The position numbers and the translations under genes were made by a program. A stretch of 8,515 nucleotides of DNA. It comes from Akkermansiaceae bacterium UBA1315. GTDB taxonomy: Bacteria > Verrucomicrobiota > Verrucomicrobiia > Verrucomicrobiales > Akkermansiaceae. The stretch is from positions 1 through 8,515 of the forward strand of contig DBTN01000020.1 of the NCBI GenBank assembly GCA_002307065.1, read 5' to 3'. The notes under the pieces are model-generated. The model made no database searches, was not told the DNA's origin, and was given only the letters and a program-made list of their open reading frames with translations. Positions 1 to 5,966 of the stretch are shown here, in pieces; the stretch's first letter is position 1; every line of letters begins with the position of its first letter.

Positions 1-152
1 ATCCCGCAGAACTCTCATTGAATCCTGTTCTCCGACAGGGGCCCCATCAGTCCTGGCGGCTTTTTTAAAGACGATTGATTTATTTGGTTAAGAGGTAATA
101 CTTTTATTGGGCATGATTATAAAATTAATTCTTTTGAAAATCGACAAATACC
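1..152. other. Left-edge non-coding stretch upstream of the lipoprotein gene
   Basis: No complete gene is visible here. One forward frame is open from the window edge to a TAA at 89-91 (about 29 codons). It could be the tail of a gene starting outside the window, but the peptide matches no family I recognise. From about 61 onward the sequence becomes AT-rich, like the gene that follows. A TATAAA at 118-123, preceded by TG at 114-115, is a possible -10 element about 30 bases before the ATG at 153. I see no convincing -35 partner, so the promoter reading is weak. No Shine-Dalgarno-like purine run precedes the ATG. Confidence 0.3.
41..66 (+). terminator. Possible Rho-independent terminator
   Basis: GCC (41-43) pairs with GGC (58-60). 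After a one-base bulge at C57, CC (44-45) pairs with GG (55-56), closing a nine-base loop. Six T follow at 61-66. The stem is short and interrupted, but its position directly before a T run and before an AT-rich gene suits the end of a transcript entering from the left. A second small inverted repeat, CCTGT (24-28) with ACAGG (35-39), lies just upstream. Confidence 0.35.
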
Positions 153-641
153 ATGGATAGAAAAATTCTAAATTTAATAATTGTTCTATGCTTTGTTTTT
201 CTTGCTGGTTGCTTTGGGAAAAAAATATCACATATATCGATTGAGGATGACTCTTTCTTTGTAATCGAAAAAATCAAAGTGAAAGATTTCCGTAAAGATG
301 AGTCAATAATTCGAGGTGATATTTGGGAATTGGGAAAGGTTGAATATGGTTATTTTATATCGGATTCAACTCCGGCAACTATTGGTGATGCTGTTCGTTC
401 GTTTTCTGTCTTGGTTGGCAAAGAGCCCGCCTCAGTCCCGTCTAGCCAAGAGTATATAATGTCAAGATGGAATGCTATTTTTCGTCAATTTACCAATGAT
501 CATTTACCTTTCTCGATAACCAAAAATGCTGAGATCGGCATGCATGAATGGGGCGGCTCGAATTATGATATACAATTATTTTCTATTGAAAGCAATCCAA
601 ATAAATCTTTAATGTATGTTACATGGCGGAAAAATAAATAA
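153..641 (+). CDS. Orphan predicted lipoprotein, AT-rich
   Basis: I do not recognise this 162-residue protein. It begins with a short basic n-region (MDRK) and a hydrophobic core (residues 5-17). A lipobox LAGC follows, with the cysteine at residue 20, so it should be exported, cleaved by signal peptidase II and lipid-anchored. The mature part, about 143 residues, is mixed alpha/beta in appearance with many aromatic and charged residues, and has no further membrane segment or obvious repeat. The ATG at 153 is chosen because it gives a complete lipoprotein signal; no ribosome-binding site is visible before it. Codon use is strongly AT-biased (many AAA, ATT, TTT, AAT), unlike the GC-rich genes from 1863 onward. 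With the mobile-element remnants just downstream, this suggests acquisition by transfer. It could be an immunity or accessory lipoprotein of a cassette whose other genes lie left of the window, but nothing here shows that. Confidence 0.75.
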   Translation: MDRKILNLIIVLCFVFLAGCFGKKISHISIEDDSFFVIEKIKVKDFRKDESIIRGDIWELGKVEYGYFISDSTPATIGDAVRSFSVLVGKEPASVPSSQEYIMSRWNAIFRQFTNDHLPFSITKNAEIGMHEWGGSNYDIQLFSIESNPNKSLMYVTWRKNK

Positions 642-668
642 TATGTAAATATTGCGTGTTACGCACCA

Positions 669-843
669 GTGCGCCTGTGAAGGTAGCATTCACACGGGTT
701 AAAGTCCTGCTTCAACCCTTAACCTGTTCGGTTGTGTAAGCTTACCTTAAAGTGAGACAGGTTGAAATGAGAGGATACGGCTCGGGGACATCCATACCGA
801 ATCATGAAAAAAAGGTAATTCACGGAAAGCTAGATCGTAGCCA
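669..843 (+). ncRNA. Truncated group II intron, 5' end (domain I remnant)
   Basis: The segment starts with GTGCGCC, matching the GUGYG-type 5' end of group II introns, and folds into several consecutive stems. TGTGAA (676-681) pairs with TTCACA (689-694), GGGTT (696-700) with AACCC (714-718), and AACCTGT (721-727) with ACAGGTT (757-763), all perfectly. GCTA (829-832) pairs with TAGC (838-841). The stretch around 814-827 (AAGGTAATTCACGG) resembles late domain I sequence of bacterial introns as I remember them. No long reading frame uses it. The segment stops where the IS end begins at about 844. No reverse transcriptase gene and no domain V hairpin follows in the window, so it would be a dead fragment. 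Upstream, TGCGT/ACGCA (653-657 with 661-665) forms a small hairpin against the proposed 5' splice site; some group IIC introns insert after hairpins. A different structured RNA remains possible. Confidence 0.55.
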
Positions 844-871
844 TGGAGCGTCCCCCTGAAGAACTGGACAG
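844..871 (+). repeat. IS left terminal inverted repeat
   Basis: The left end begins TGGAGCG and ends CTGGACAG. It aligns with the reverse complement of 1749-1775, which begins TGTAGTG and ends TTGGACAG. The shared blocks are TCCC, TGAAG and TGGACAG, separated by small indels. The match is imperfect, as expected for a decayed element. Confidence 0.65.
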
Positions 872-915
872 GCAATAAGCTCGATTCCGGGCTTCGTTTC
901 CTCCATTCATCGGAA

Positions 916-922
916 AAGGAGG
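916..922 (+). promoter_or_regulatory. Strong Shine-Dalgarno site of the IS orfA
   Basis: AAGGAGG lies six bases before the ATG at 929 and fixes that start rather than the overlapping one at 933. It is the only strong Shine-Dalgarno site before a gene start in this window, and it belongs to the imported element. Confidence 0.75.
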
Positions 923-928
923 CACCCC

Positions 929-1253
929 ATGAGTGATCCCACTGACGACATCAAACGCTGGACCGCCCGCCGCAAGGCCGCCGCGGTCATGGACATCATC
1001 AAAGGCAGAACCACCTCTGCCGAACTCGCCCGATCCCACGACCTCACCGTCGCCGAGATCGACCAATGGATGGACGACTTCATCTCCCCGGGGCACCGAG
1101 GCGCTCCACTCCCATCCCCGGGATGTCGATGCCAAGCACCGCGCCGAAAAGAAGGATCTCCTCGCCAAGATCGGCGAGCTGACCATGGAAAAGGAGGTCT
1201 ACAAGGCCGTCCTCGAAATCCAGGGAAAGCCACTGCCCGACGTGAACTCATGA
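929..1253 (+). pseudogene. IS3-family transposase orfA, frameshifted
   Basis: This is the DNA-binding half of an IS3-type transposase. The first 53 codons encode a basic helix-turn-helix region (RRKAAAVMDIIKG, then SAELARSHDLTVAEIDQW). The reading frame then breaks in the CCCCGGGG run at 1086-1093. Removing one base there joins the frame to the one used downstream, which encodes a leucine-zipper-like tail (EKKDLLAKIGELTMEKEVY) typical of orfA proteins and ends at the TGA at 1251-1253. Without the extra base the product would be about 107 residues, normal for orfA. The stop overlaps the orfB ATG at 1250. A recoding signal is unlikely, because IS3 recoding occurs at the end of orfA, not inside it. 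A sequencing error in the homopolymer runs cannot be excluded. Confidence 0.8.
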
Positions 1254-1735
1254 GCAAGGTCCAGCAGCACCTCCTCACGTCGGGCATCAGCGTTCCGGTC
1301 ATCGATTGCTGCACCCGTGAGATCCTGGGCCATGCGTTGGAACGGACCGGCCGTGCCAAAACCGCCGAGCGCGCGCTGGAGGAAGCCTTGCTCGGCCGTT
1401 TCGGCACCCTTCGCAGCGCACCTCCCGGAATGCTCCTGCGTCACGACAACGGACGGGTCTTCGGCTCAAGACAATACCGGGCCGTCGTCAGGGACTACGG
1501 ACTCAAACAGGAATACATCACCCCCTACACACCACAGCAGAACGGCCTCTGCGAGCGCTTCATCAAGACCTTCAAGGAAGAGTTCTGCTGGTGAAACCGC
1601 TTCTCCTCCATCGAACACGCCCGGCTCGAACTCAGAGCTTGGATCGGACACTACAACACCTGCAGACCCCACCAATCCCTCAGATACCTCACCCCAAACC
1701 AATATCACCAAAAGCAATGCAATCAGGCAGCCTGA
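1250..1735 (+). pseudogene. IS3-family transposase orfB, internally deleted and with a nonsense codon
   Basis: This is the remnant of the DDE integrase-type catalytic subunit. After about 12 N-terminal codons (MSKVQQHLLTSG) the sequence jumps to VPVIDCCTREILGH, which normally sits in the middle of the catalytic core. Roughly 100-120 residues are therefore missing, including the helical N-terminal region and the first catalytic Asp. The second Asp (LRHDNG) and the Glu (QNGLCERFIKTFKEEF) are present. A TGA at 1592-1594 then interrupts the frame, but the next 46 codons continue the family sequence without shift, with RPHQSLRYLTPNQY close to the end, and stop at TGA 1733-1735. The reading frame ending at 1594 is thus only a fragment. 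It would have used translational coupling with orfA through the ATGA overlap. Confidence 0.85.
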
Positions 1736-1748
1736 ATAACACAATCAG

Positions 1749-1775
1749 CTGTCCAACTTCAAAGGGAGCACTACA
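1749..1775 (+). repeat. IS right terminal inverted repeat
   Basis: This is the partner of 844-871. On the plus strand it begins CTGTCCAACTTC and ends CTACA. It lies 13 bases after the ancestral orfB stop, the usual tight arrangement at the 3' end of IS3 elements. The outer boundary is uncertain by a few bases. Confidence 0.65.
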
Positions 1776-1794
1776 CAGCGACTTTCATTCCGGC

Positions 1795-1819
1795 GTCAGC
1801 ATTGCTTCAATGCGGCGAC
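1795..1819 (-). other. Hairpin beyond the operon 3' end
   Basis: GCATTG (1799-1804) and CAATGC (1808-1813) form a perfect six-pair stem around a three-base loop. GTC (1795-1797) and GAC (1817-1819) can extend it across a small asymmetric bulge. It lies about 45 bases after the stop of the DUF4340 gene. No T run follows on either strand, so it is not a textbook terminator. It may protect or help end the operon transcript. Confidence 0.4.
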
Positions 1820-1841
1820 AATCTGTGTCTCGGTGAATACT

Positions 1842-1862
1842 GCGAGAGGATCAAAATCTCGC
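1842..1862 (-). terminator. Hairpin directly after the DUF4340 stop codon
   Basis: GCGAGA (1842-1847) and TCTCGC (1857-1862) form a perfect six-pair stem with a nine-base loop, starting at the base after the TAA of the last operon gene. There is no U run after it in the minus-strand transcript, so termination is a guess from position. With the hairpin at 1795-1819 it forms a two-hairpin tail between the operon and the IS. Confidence 0.4.
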
Positions 1863-3134
1863 TTATTCTTGAGTGTCATCCGCCGGAGTCGGGAGCGCTG
1901 AGGATGGGGTCGGGTGATCCGTTGGTGCCGGAGCGAGCGAGGGCGGGACTTGCAAATCGGAAGAGGCCGGTGGTTTGGGCAGAAGTTCGGCGGCGGTTTT
2001 CAGCAGGGGATCGATGGTGAATTTGCTGATTTCGAAGGTTTGTCCCGCGAAGGCTTTTTCTTTTTGAAGTTTTTCCGAAAGCGTCTTGAGGCGTTCGGCG
2101 AAGGCGGCGTCTTTGGTTTTGGCGTCTTCTTCTTTTTCCCCCGCTTCCTTGGTCCGCTCTTTGAGCGGTTCTCCTGAAACCACGACGGTCAGGAAATAGT
2201 TGTCTTCGGCAGGAGGTATCGGGTTTTCTGGATCGTCCGCAGCGGAAGCGGGGTTTGGTCGAGCCGGTGAAAAGTCGAGGGTGTAGGTGATTCCCTCAAA
2301 CGTCTCCAAAACGGCGGTGCGTTTTTGATCCGTGAGAATCCGATCGTTGACTTGGTCGGCGGGGATCACGTCGTCGAAACGGGGAAAAGCGAAAAACGTT
2401 TTCATCGATGATGCGACGACCGGGTCGAGCGGTTTTCCGTCCAGGGTGAACTCCGCGTTTTCATCGGAGCGGGTCAATTTCCACGCGACGTCGGTTTTTC
2501 CCGGTGCGGTGACGCGGATGGATTGGATTTTTTCCGCAGTGACGAACGTGTGATCGAGCCACTGTTTTGGATCGGCGCTGAGATTGGAGAACGTTTCACT
2601 GACGGTGTAAAAACCGGATTCGTCGGCGTGATTGCGAACGAAGCGCCCGGATGGGCCGCCCATCGGATTGGCGGAGGCACCGGTTTCGAGAGTTTTTCCG
2701 AGAGAAATCCGGGCGATTTCTTTTCCGCTGGAATCTTTGAAGGCGAGGGTTGTACCGCGTTTGCTGGCATCGGTCGCGGTTTCATCGATGCCAAATCGTG
2801 GGGCAAACGATGGCCCGGCTTCGATGCCTTGGGCGACTTTTAGTTCAGAGACGGTCCGGAGGAATTCGTTGATCTTCCGGGTGTTTGACGGGTAGCCTGC
2901 GCGTTCGGCGATGGTCCAAACTCCGTTATTTTTTTCCAAGGTTGTGGATTCGGTGCCGCCGCGCACTTCGATGCGGGAAACATCGGCAGCGGGAAATGAT
3001 TCGAGAAGCGTCTGACCGGGCGTGCGCTGGGTCGCGCTGTCGGTTGATTTTTTCTGGGTGAATTTCACGGCAGCCACGGCGAGGCCAAGGGCGAGCGCGA
3101 TGGTCCAGAGTGTGATGATCTGACGTTTGTTCAT
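1863..3134 (-). CDS. DUF4340 domain-containing protein
   Basis: This 423-residue protein is anchored in the inner membrane by one N-terminal helix (about residues 6-23, after MNKRQ), with the rest outside the cytoplasm. The next part has the DUF4340 pattern: a strand-rich unit VSRIEVRGG...LEKNNGVWTI (52-75) and a later similar unit around IQSIRVTAPG...WKLTR (about 203-225). A charged, probably coiled-coil stretch rich in Lys, Glu and Ala covers about 320-362. A Pro/Ala/Ser/Thr-rich tail, likely disordered, covers about 388-423. It is the last gene of the operon, 124 bases after the GldG-family gene. DUF4340 genes commonly sit beside such ABC genes and are presumed accessory subunits; no catalytic residues are known to me. 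The ATG at 3134 is preceded by a pyrimidine-rich leader (CCTCTCCACCC on the minus strand) and no Shine-Dalgarno site. Family assignment is good; biochemical role is unknown. Confidence 0.87.
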   Translation of the reverse strand: MNKRQIITLWTIALALGLAVAAVKFTQKKSTDSATQRTPGQTLLESFPAADVSRIEVRGGTESTTLEKNNGVWTIAERAGYPSNTRKINEFLRTVSELKVAQGIEAGPSFAPRFGIDETATDASKRGTTLAFKDSSGKEIARISLGKTLETGASANPMGGPSGRFVRNHADESGFYTVSETFSNLSADPKQWLDHTFVTAEKIQSIRVTAPGKTDVAWKLTRSDENAEFTLDGKPLDPVVASSMKTFFAFPRFDDVIPADQVNDRILTDQKRTAVLETFEGITYTLDFSPARPNPASAADDPENPIPPAEDNYFLTVVVSGEPLKERTKEAGEKEEDAKTKDAAFAERLKTLSEKLQKEKAFAGQTFEISKFTIDPLLKTAAELLPKPPASSDLQVPPSLAPAPTDHPTPSSALPTPADDTQE

Positions 3135-3144
3135 GGGTGGAGAG

Positions 3145-3192
3145 GTTGGCTGTTATTTGTTATCTGGAGGAGTTAGAAGTTATAGGTAATAT
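3145..3192. repeat. Degenerate heptad blocks in the DUF4340 leader
   Basis: On the plus strand GTT recurs every seven bases at 3145, 3152 and 3159 (GTTGGCT, GTTATTT, GTTATCT). After a shift of one base it recurs at 3172 and 3179, with GTAA at 3186 (GTTAGAA, GTTATAG, GTAATAT). In the mRNA sense these read as AAC-containing heptads ending ten bases before the ATG of the DUF4340 gene. They are weaker than the tandem array at 3193-3262 but have the same period. Confidence 0.55.
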
Positions 3193-3252
3193 TCCTGATA
3201 ACTATTAACTATTAACTATTAACTATTAACTATTAACTGATCACTTCTAACT
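3171..3252. repeat. Ten-base inverted repeat bracketing the heptad array
   Basis: AGTTAGAAGT (3171-3180) is the exact reverse complement of ACTTCTAACT (3243-3252). The arms enclose 62 bases that contain the tandem AACTATT array. In RNA this could close a long hairpin over the repeat. Because heptads of both orientations (GTTA type and TAAC type) occur on the two sides, part of the symmetry may simply follow from the repeat composition. Confidence 0.6.
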
Positions 3253-3262
3253 GGCCACTCAC
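3193..3262. repeat. Seven-bp tandem repeat array (AACTATT) in the gldG-DUF4340 spacer
   Basis: Five perfect tandem AACTATT units occupy 3200-3234. The seven-base phase continues with AACTGAT (3235), CACTTCT (3242), AACTGGC (3249) and CACTCAC (3256), the last including the stop codon of the GldG-family gene. One degenerate unit, TCCTGAT (3193), precedes. On the transcript strand the unit reads AATAGTT. The unit length is not a multiple of three. The perfect core is typical of a simple repeat that can change copy number by slippage. Confidence 0.9.
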
Positions 3263-5157
3263 CGCGCACGCGTCGCGGAGCGGCGTTTGAGGAAGAGGCC
3301 GAGGCCCATGAGGATCACCAGCGTGGGCATGGCGGCGACGTTGAGTAGGGTGATTTTCCCGGCGAGTTGATCTTTTTGTCGGCGGAGATCTTTTTCTTGT
3401 TCGCGGATCATCCGGGCGTATTCGACCTGCTCTTTGCGGAGGTTGCGGATTTCCGCTTCCTGTTCGGGAGAGAGGTGGAGCTCGGTGCCTTGGGATTTTT
3501 GCGCCTGGAGCGCGGCGAGTTTGGTTTGGGCGGCTTGTTGTTTTTCCTCAAATTCGGCGATCTTCGCGCCGACGTTTTTGTTGAAATCCGCCTCCATCTT
3601 TTGGACGAGGGTGAACGGTCGTCGGACGGCTGCCCGCGAGCGGGAACCGATCAAATGTTTTGAACCGGTTGCTTGATCGAGCAGGTTGAACAGCATGGAC
3701 GCGTTGCCGTTCATGGGCGTCGCCATTTGGATGCCGCCGAAATTCTGGACGTTGTAGGCAAAGCGGTCGAAGAACGCGTCGATATCAGCGATGAGGAAAA
3801 CATTTCCAGGGCTGGAACCCGATTGGAGCGAGGCGGGTTCTTCCGGTTTGTTTTCCTTGGAATCTGCTGGGGCTTTCGGATCGGCGGGCGCGGCAGGTTT
3901 TCCATGGGGGAAGGCGGTTTTAAAGGTGCCGCTCAGGTGGGTGACCAGATCGTAGACCACGCCGGTCGGACGGAAGCTGGTGGTAAGTTTCGGATCGAGC
4001 TGGGCGGCGGCTTCGGAATCGACGAATCCGGCTTCGTTCGACGAGCGGATCAGGGTGTTGGCCGCGACTCCGGCGCCACCGGTTTTGGTGAAGGCACCGG
4101 GCAGGAAAAAGGTGACGGAGCCGAGGTCTTTGGTGATGACGCTGTCTTTTTGCGGCATCGCCTCCTGTGGTAGCGTAAGCACCGCAAGGCCGAGTTGGTT
4201 CCCGGCCAGCAGAGTGGCGAATGGCGGATCGGCCAGAACTTTCGAGGATTCGAACGAAATGCCCCAGGCGGGCAGAAGGGTCGGCAAGGTGGACATCGTC
4301 GGCGCTCCGCCGCCCATCATCGGATTGCGCGGGTTGGTCATCTGTGCGGCGACCGAATGGGCATCCAGGCAGGCGACGACCGTGCCGCCACCGAGAAGGT
4401 ATTGATCAATCGCGTATTCCGTTTCCGGTGTGATTCCAGCGGGATGGAACAGCAGCAGCACTTTGATTTCTTTCGGATCGATCGAAGTGGCTCCCATCTC
4501 GATGTCTCGAACTTCGTAGGACTGTTTCAGTTGCTGATAAATCACCCAAGGTTGGGCGCTGGGCTGGCCGGGCATCATCGCGGGGCCGCCTGCGATGTTC
4601 AGGCCCGACATCACGCCGACGACCGGTTTGGAGACGGTGCTGACATCGGAGATGGCTTTGGAAAGTTGATACTCGAGCATCGTTTCCTCCTGTGGGTTGA
4701 GGAATGGCAATACGCTCGTGCGATCGAGGCAGGAAACGGCGAGGCCGAAATAAAGGTTTTGATCGTTGATGCGTTGGCCGTCGATGCCATCGAGATTCGC
4801 CGAATCTTCCGCATCCGTATCTGGTTGGGGATCGAGTTCTTCGATGCGCAGTTTTCCTTTCGAAATCGAGGCGTATTCCTTCAGCAGATCATCCACGCGG
4901 CGCATGTGGATTTTTAACTCTTCAGGCATGTAGTCCGTGCTACGAGACGCGTAGTAACGGATGACGACCGGGGTATCGAGTTCGGTGAGGATCGAGCGAG
5001 TGCCTTCCGACAACGTGTGCAGTTTGTTTTCGGTGAAATCGGCACCGCGATTTCCCACCGGTATGAGGGAAACCAGCCAGTTCGCGAGGACGGCGATGGC
5101 GACGAGCGCGGCGACACCAAGTGCGGCGCGGGTGACCGGGTGAGTGGTTTTGGCCAT
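3259..5157 (-). CDS. gldG: GldG-family ABC transporter auxiliary protein
   Basis: This 632-residue membrane protein should sit mostly on the outer face of the inner membrane and work with the ATPase and permease encoded upstream. An N-terminal helix (about 11-32) is followed by ADFTENKLHTLSEGT (39-53), the characteristic opening of the GldG / ABC_transp_aux family. An alpha/beta region follows (about 60-400), with VVIRYY (64-69) and a Gly-rich loop LLGGGTVVACLDA. A low-complexity insert rich in Pro, Ala and Lys (about 418-450) interrupts the domain and looks like a disordered linker. A long coiled coil (about 517-597) leads to a second helix (602-623) and a basic cytoplasmic tail. The two-anchor topology and length fit the family. 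The ATG at 5157 gives a complete signal-anchor, and no Shine-Dalgarno site precedes it. GldG was named from Flavobacterium gliding, but homologs are widespread in non-gliding bacteria, so motility should not be inferred. Substrate unknown. Confidence 0.88.
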   Translation of the reverse strand: MAKTTHPVTRAALGVAALVAIAVLANWLVSLIPVGNRGADFTENKLHTLSEGTRSILTELDTPVVIRYYASRSTDYMPEELKIHMRRVDDLLKEYASISKGKLRIEELDPQPDTDAEDSANLDGIDGQRINDQNLYFGLAVSCLDRTSVLPFLNPQEETMLEYQLSKAISDVSTVSKPVVGVMSGLNIAGGPAMMPGQPSAQPWVIYQQLKQSYEVRDIEMGATSIDPKEIKVLLLFHPAGITPETEYAIDQYLLGGGTVVACLDAHSVAAQMTNPRNPMMGGGAPTMSTLPTLLPAWGISFESSKVLADPPFATLLAGNQLGLAVLTLPQEAMPQKDSVITKDLGSVTFFLPGAFTKTGGAGVAANTLIRSSNEAGFVDSEAAAQLDPKLTTSFRPTGVVYDLVTHLSGTFKTAFPHGKPAAPADPKAPADSKENKPEEPASLQSGSSPGNVFLIADIDAFFDRFAYNVQNFGGIQMATPMNGNASMLFNLLDQATGSKHLIGSRSRAAVRRPFTLVQKMEADFNKNVGAKIAEFEEKQQAAQTKLAALQAQKSQGTELHLSPEQEAEIRNLRKEQVEYARMIREQEKDLRRQKDQLAGKITLLNVAAMPTLVILMGLGLFLKRRSATRAR

Positions 5158-5160
5158 GGA

Positions 5161-5188
5161 AAAGTTAAAGGTTAAAAGTTAGAGGTTA
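5161..5188. repeat. Four heptads (RARGTTA) immediately before the gldG start
   Basis: Four consecutive seven-base units lie at 5161, 5168, 5175 and 5182: AAAGTTA, AAGGTTA, AAAGTTA, GAGGTTA. In the mRNA sense they read TAACYTY and end three bases before the ATG of the GldG-family gene. They fill most of the 41-base spacer after the permease stop. They put a pyrimidine-rich leader where a ribosome-binding site would be expected. Confidence 0.8.
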
Positions 5189-5198
5189 TTGGGAAGGT

Positions 5199-5930
5199 TT
5201 ACGCACGTTTGGCGGAAAGGATGGCGCTGGTGCCGAGGAGGCAGATGAAAATCGTCGAGGCGAACCAAACGAAATCTTGCACCCGGAAAAGCCCGCGGTT
5301 GAGCGAACTGAAATGGTCCCAGACGCCGAAGGAGACGATCGCCTCCAGCACGGCGGGCGAGGTGACCTTGGAAAGCTCGCGGGTCACGGGATCGTATCCG
5401 CAAAGGACCATCAGCACACAAATGGCGACCGAAACGATGAGGCAAACCACCTGATCGCGCGTGCAGGCCGAGACCAGCATCGTGATCGCGAGGAACGTGC
5501 AGCAGACGAGAAAACTGCCGAGGTAGCCGGCGAAGATCGCGCCATTGTCTGGATTTCCGAGGTAGTTGACAGTGACGATGATCGGAAAGGTCAGGGCGAG
5601 TGCGAGCAGCCACACGGTGGCGGCGGCGAGGAATTTCCCAACGATCGCGCTCCAGGTGGAAACCGGAAAGGTGCCGAGCAATTCGATCGTGCCGGTTCGC
5701 TGTTCATCGGCCCAGAGTTTCATGCCAACCGCTGGGGCGAGCAGCATGTAGACCCACGGATGCCAGAAGATCGACGTCCATTCGAGCGATGAATCCCCGA
5801 CGCGCATGAACTCGCCGAAGGTGAAGGTGAGACCTTGGGAAAACAGTAGGAAAATCACAATGATCGCGTAAGCTGTGGGTTGCGAAAAATAGCTTTTGAG
5901 TTCGCGCTTGTAGATGGTGAGAGATGACAT
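5199..5930 (-). CDS. ABC-2 type transporter permease (GldF-like)
   Basis: This 243-residue integral membrane protein should be the translocation subunit paired with the ATPase just upstream. It opens with a short amphipathic segment, IYKRELKSYFSQPTAYAI (6-23), the usual opening of GldF/NosY-type ABC-2 permeases. Six hydrophobic segments lie at about 20-38, 56-72, 99-121, 133-155, 159-178 and 220-240. The first cytoplasmic loop carries DEQRTGTIELLGTFPVS (75-91), the conserved coupling region that contacts the ATPase. The start is placed at the ATG at 5930. A longer frame from a TTG at 5960 would add ten residues encoded by the heptad repeat and is not needed by the family. The ATPase stop lies 65 bases upstream in the mRNA and the GldG-family gene follows after 41 bases, so co-transcription is expected. 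Whether it exports, imports or moves lipid or protein cannot be told. Confidence 0.88.
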   Translation of the reverse strand: MSSLTIYKRELKSYFSQPTAYAIIVIFLLFSQGLTFTFGEFMRVGDSSLEWTSIFWHPWVYMLLAPAVGMKLWADEQRTGTIELLGTFPVSTWSAIVGKFLAAATVWLLALALTFPIIVTVNYLGNPDNGAIFAGYLGSFLVCCTFLAITMLVSACTRDQVVCLIVSVAICVLMVLCGYDPVTRELSKVTSPAVLEAIVSFGVWDHFSSLNRGLFRVQDFVWFASTIFICLLGTSAILSAKRA

Positions 5931-5931
5931 A

Positions 5932-5966
5932 AGAGCAGAGAATGAAGAGTCCAGAATCAAGAGATT
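5932..5966. repeat. Five heptads (AGANNNN) before the permease start
   Basis: Five consecutive seven-base units begin with AGA at 5932, 5939, 5946, 5953 and 5960. The fourth base alternates strictly G, A, G, A, G, hinting at a 14-base higher unit. In the mRNA sense each unit ends in TCT, and the array finishes one base before the ATG at 5930. It occupies over half of the 65-base spacer between the ATPase and permease genes. Confidence 0.75.

Larger units (their letters stand above)
844..1775 (+). mobile_element. Decayed IS3-family insertion sequence
   Basis: The element is about 930 bp, shorter than the 1.2-1.5 kb usual for IS3 elements. It has imperfect terminal inverted repeats (844-871 and 1749-1775) and the typical two-gene layout: a small helix-turn-helix orfA overlapping an integrase-type orfB through ATGA. 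Three independent lesions are visible: an extra base in the CCCCGGGG run at 1086-1093, an internal deletion in orfB near 1284-1300, and a TGA at 1592-1594 followed by intact family sequence. It cannot encode a working transposase. The outer ends (TG at 844, CA at 1774-1775) are inferred from the repeat alignment. The flanking bases (CCA left, CAG right) do not form a clear target duplication, so one flank has probably been rearranged. Confidence 0.85.

Noticed and set aside
645..700. Integron attC site before the AT-rich gene's downstream region
   Set aside because: The GTTACGC-like stretch and nearby palindromes do not give the paired core and inverse-core sites of attC, and no integrase is present.
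1086..1093. Programmed frameshifting at the CCCCGGGG run
   Set aside because: IS3 elements use -1 slippage near the end of orfA to fuse it to orfB. Here a +1-type change inside orfA is needed, and other lesions are present, so decay is simpler.
929..1594. A single 221-residue transposase-like protein read straight through in one frame
   Set aside because: The part between about 1088 and 1250 in that frame is unlike any transposase, while the neighbouring frame there encodes the expected orfA tail. The long frame is an artefact of the frameshift plus the orfB start.
907..1744. Minus-strand open frames across the IS element
   Set aside because: They are antisense shadows of the orfA and orfB codons and resemble no family.
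1776..1862. Group II intron 3' end (domains V-VI) to the right of the IS
   Set aside because: No 34-base domain V-like hairpin with the AGC or CGC triad can be found; the hairpins here have different size and sequence.
3193..3262. CRISPR array
   Set aside because: Units are seven bases with no spacers between them and no cas genes nearby; this is a simple tandem repeat.
4195..4917. Long plus-strand open frame of 240 codons opposite the GldG-family gene
   Set aside because: It lies wholly antisense to a well-supported gene and has the His/Arg/Gly-rich composition typical of antisense frames in GC-rich DNA, with no recognisable domain.
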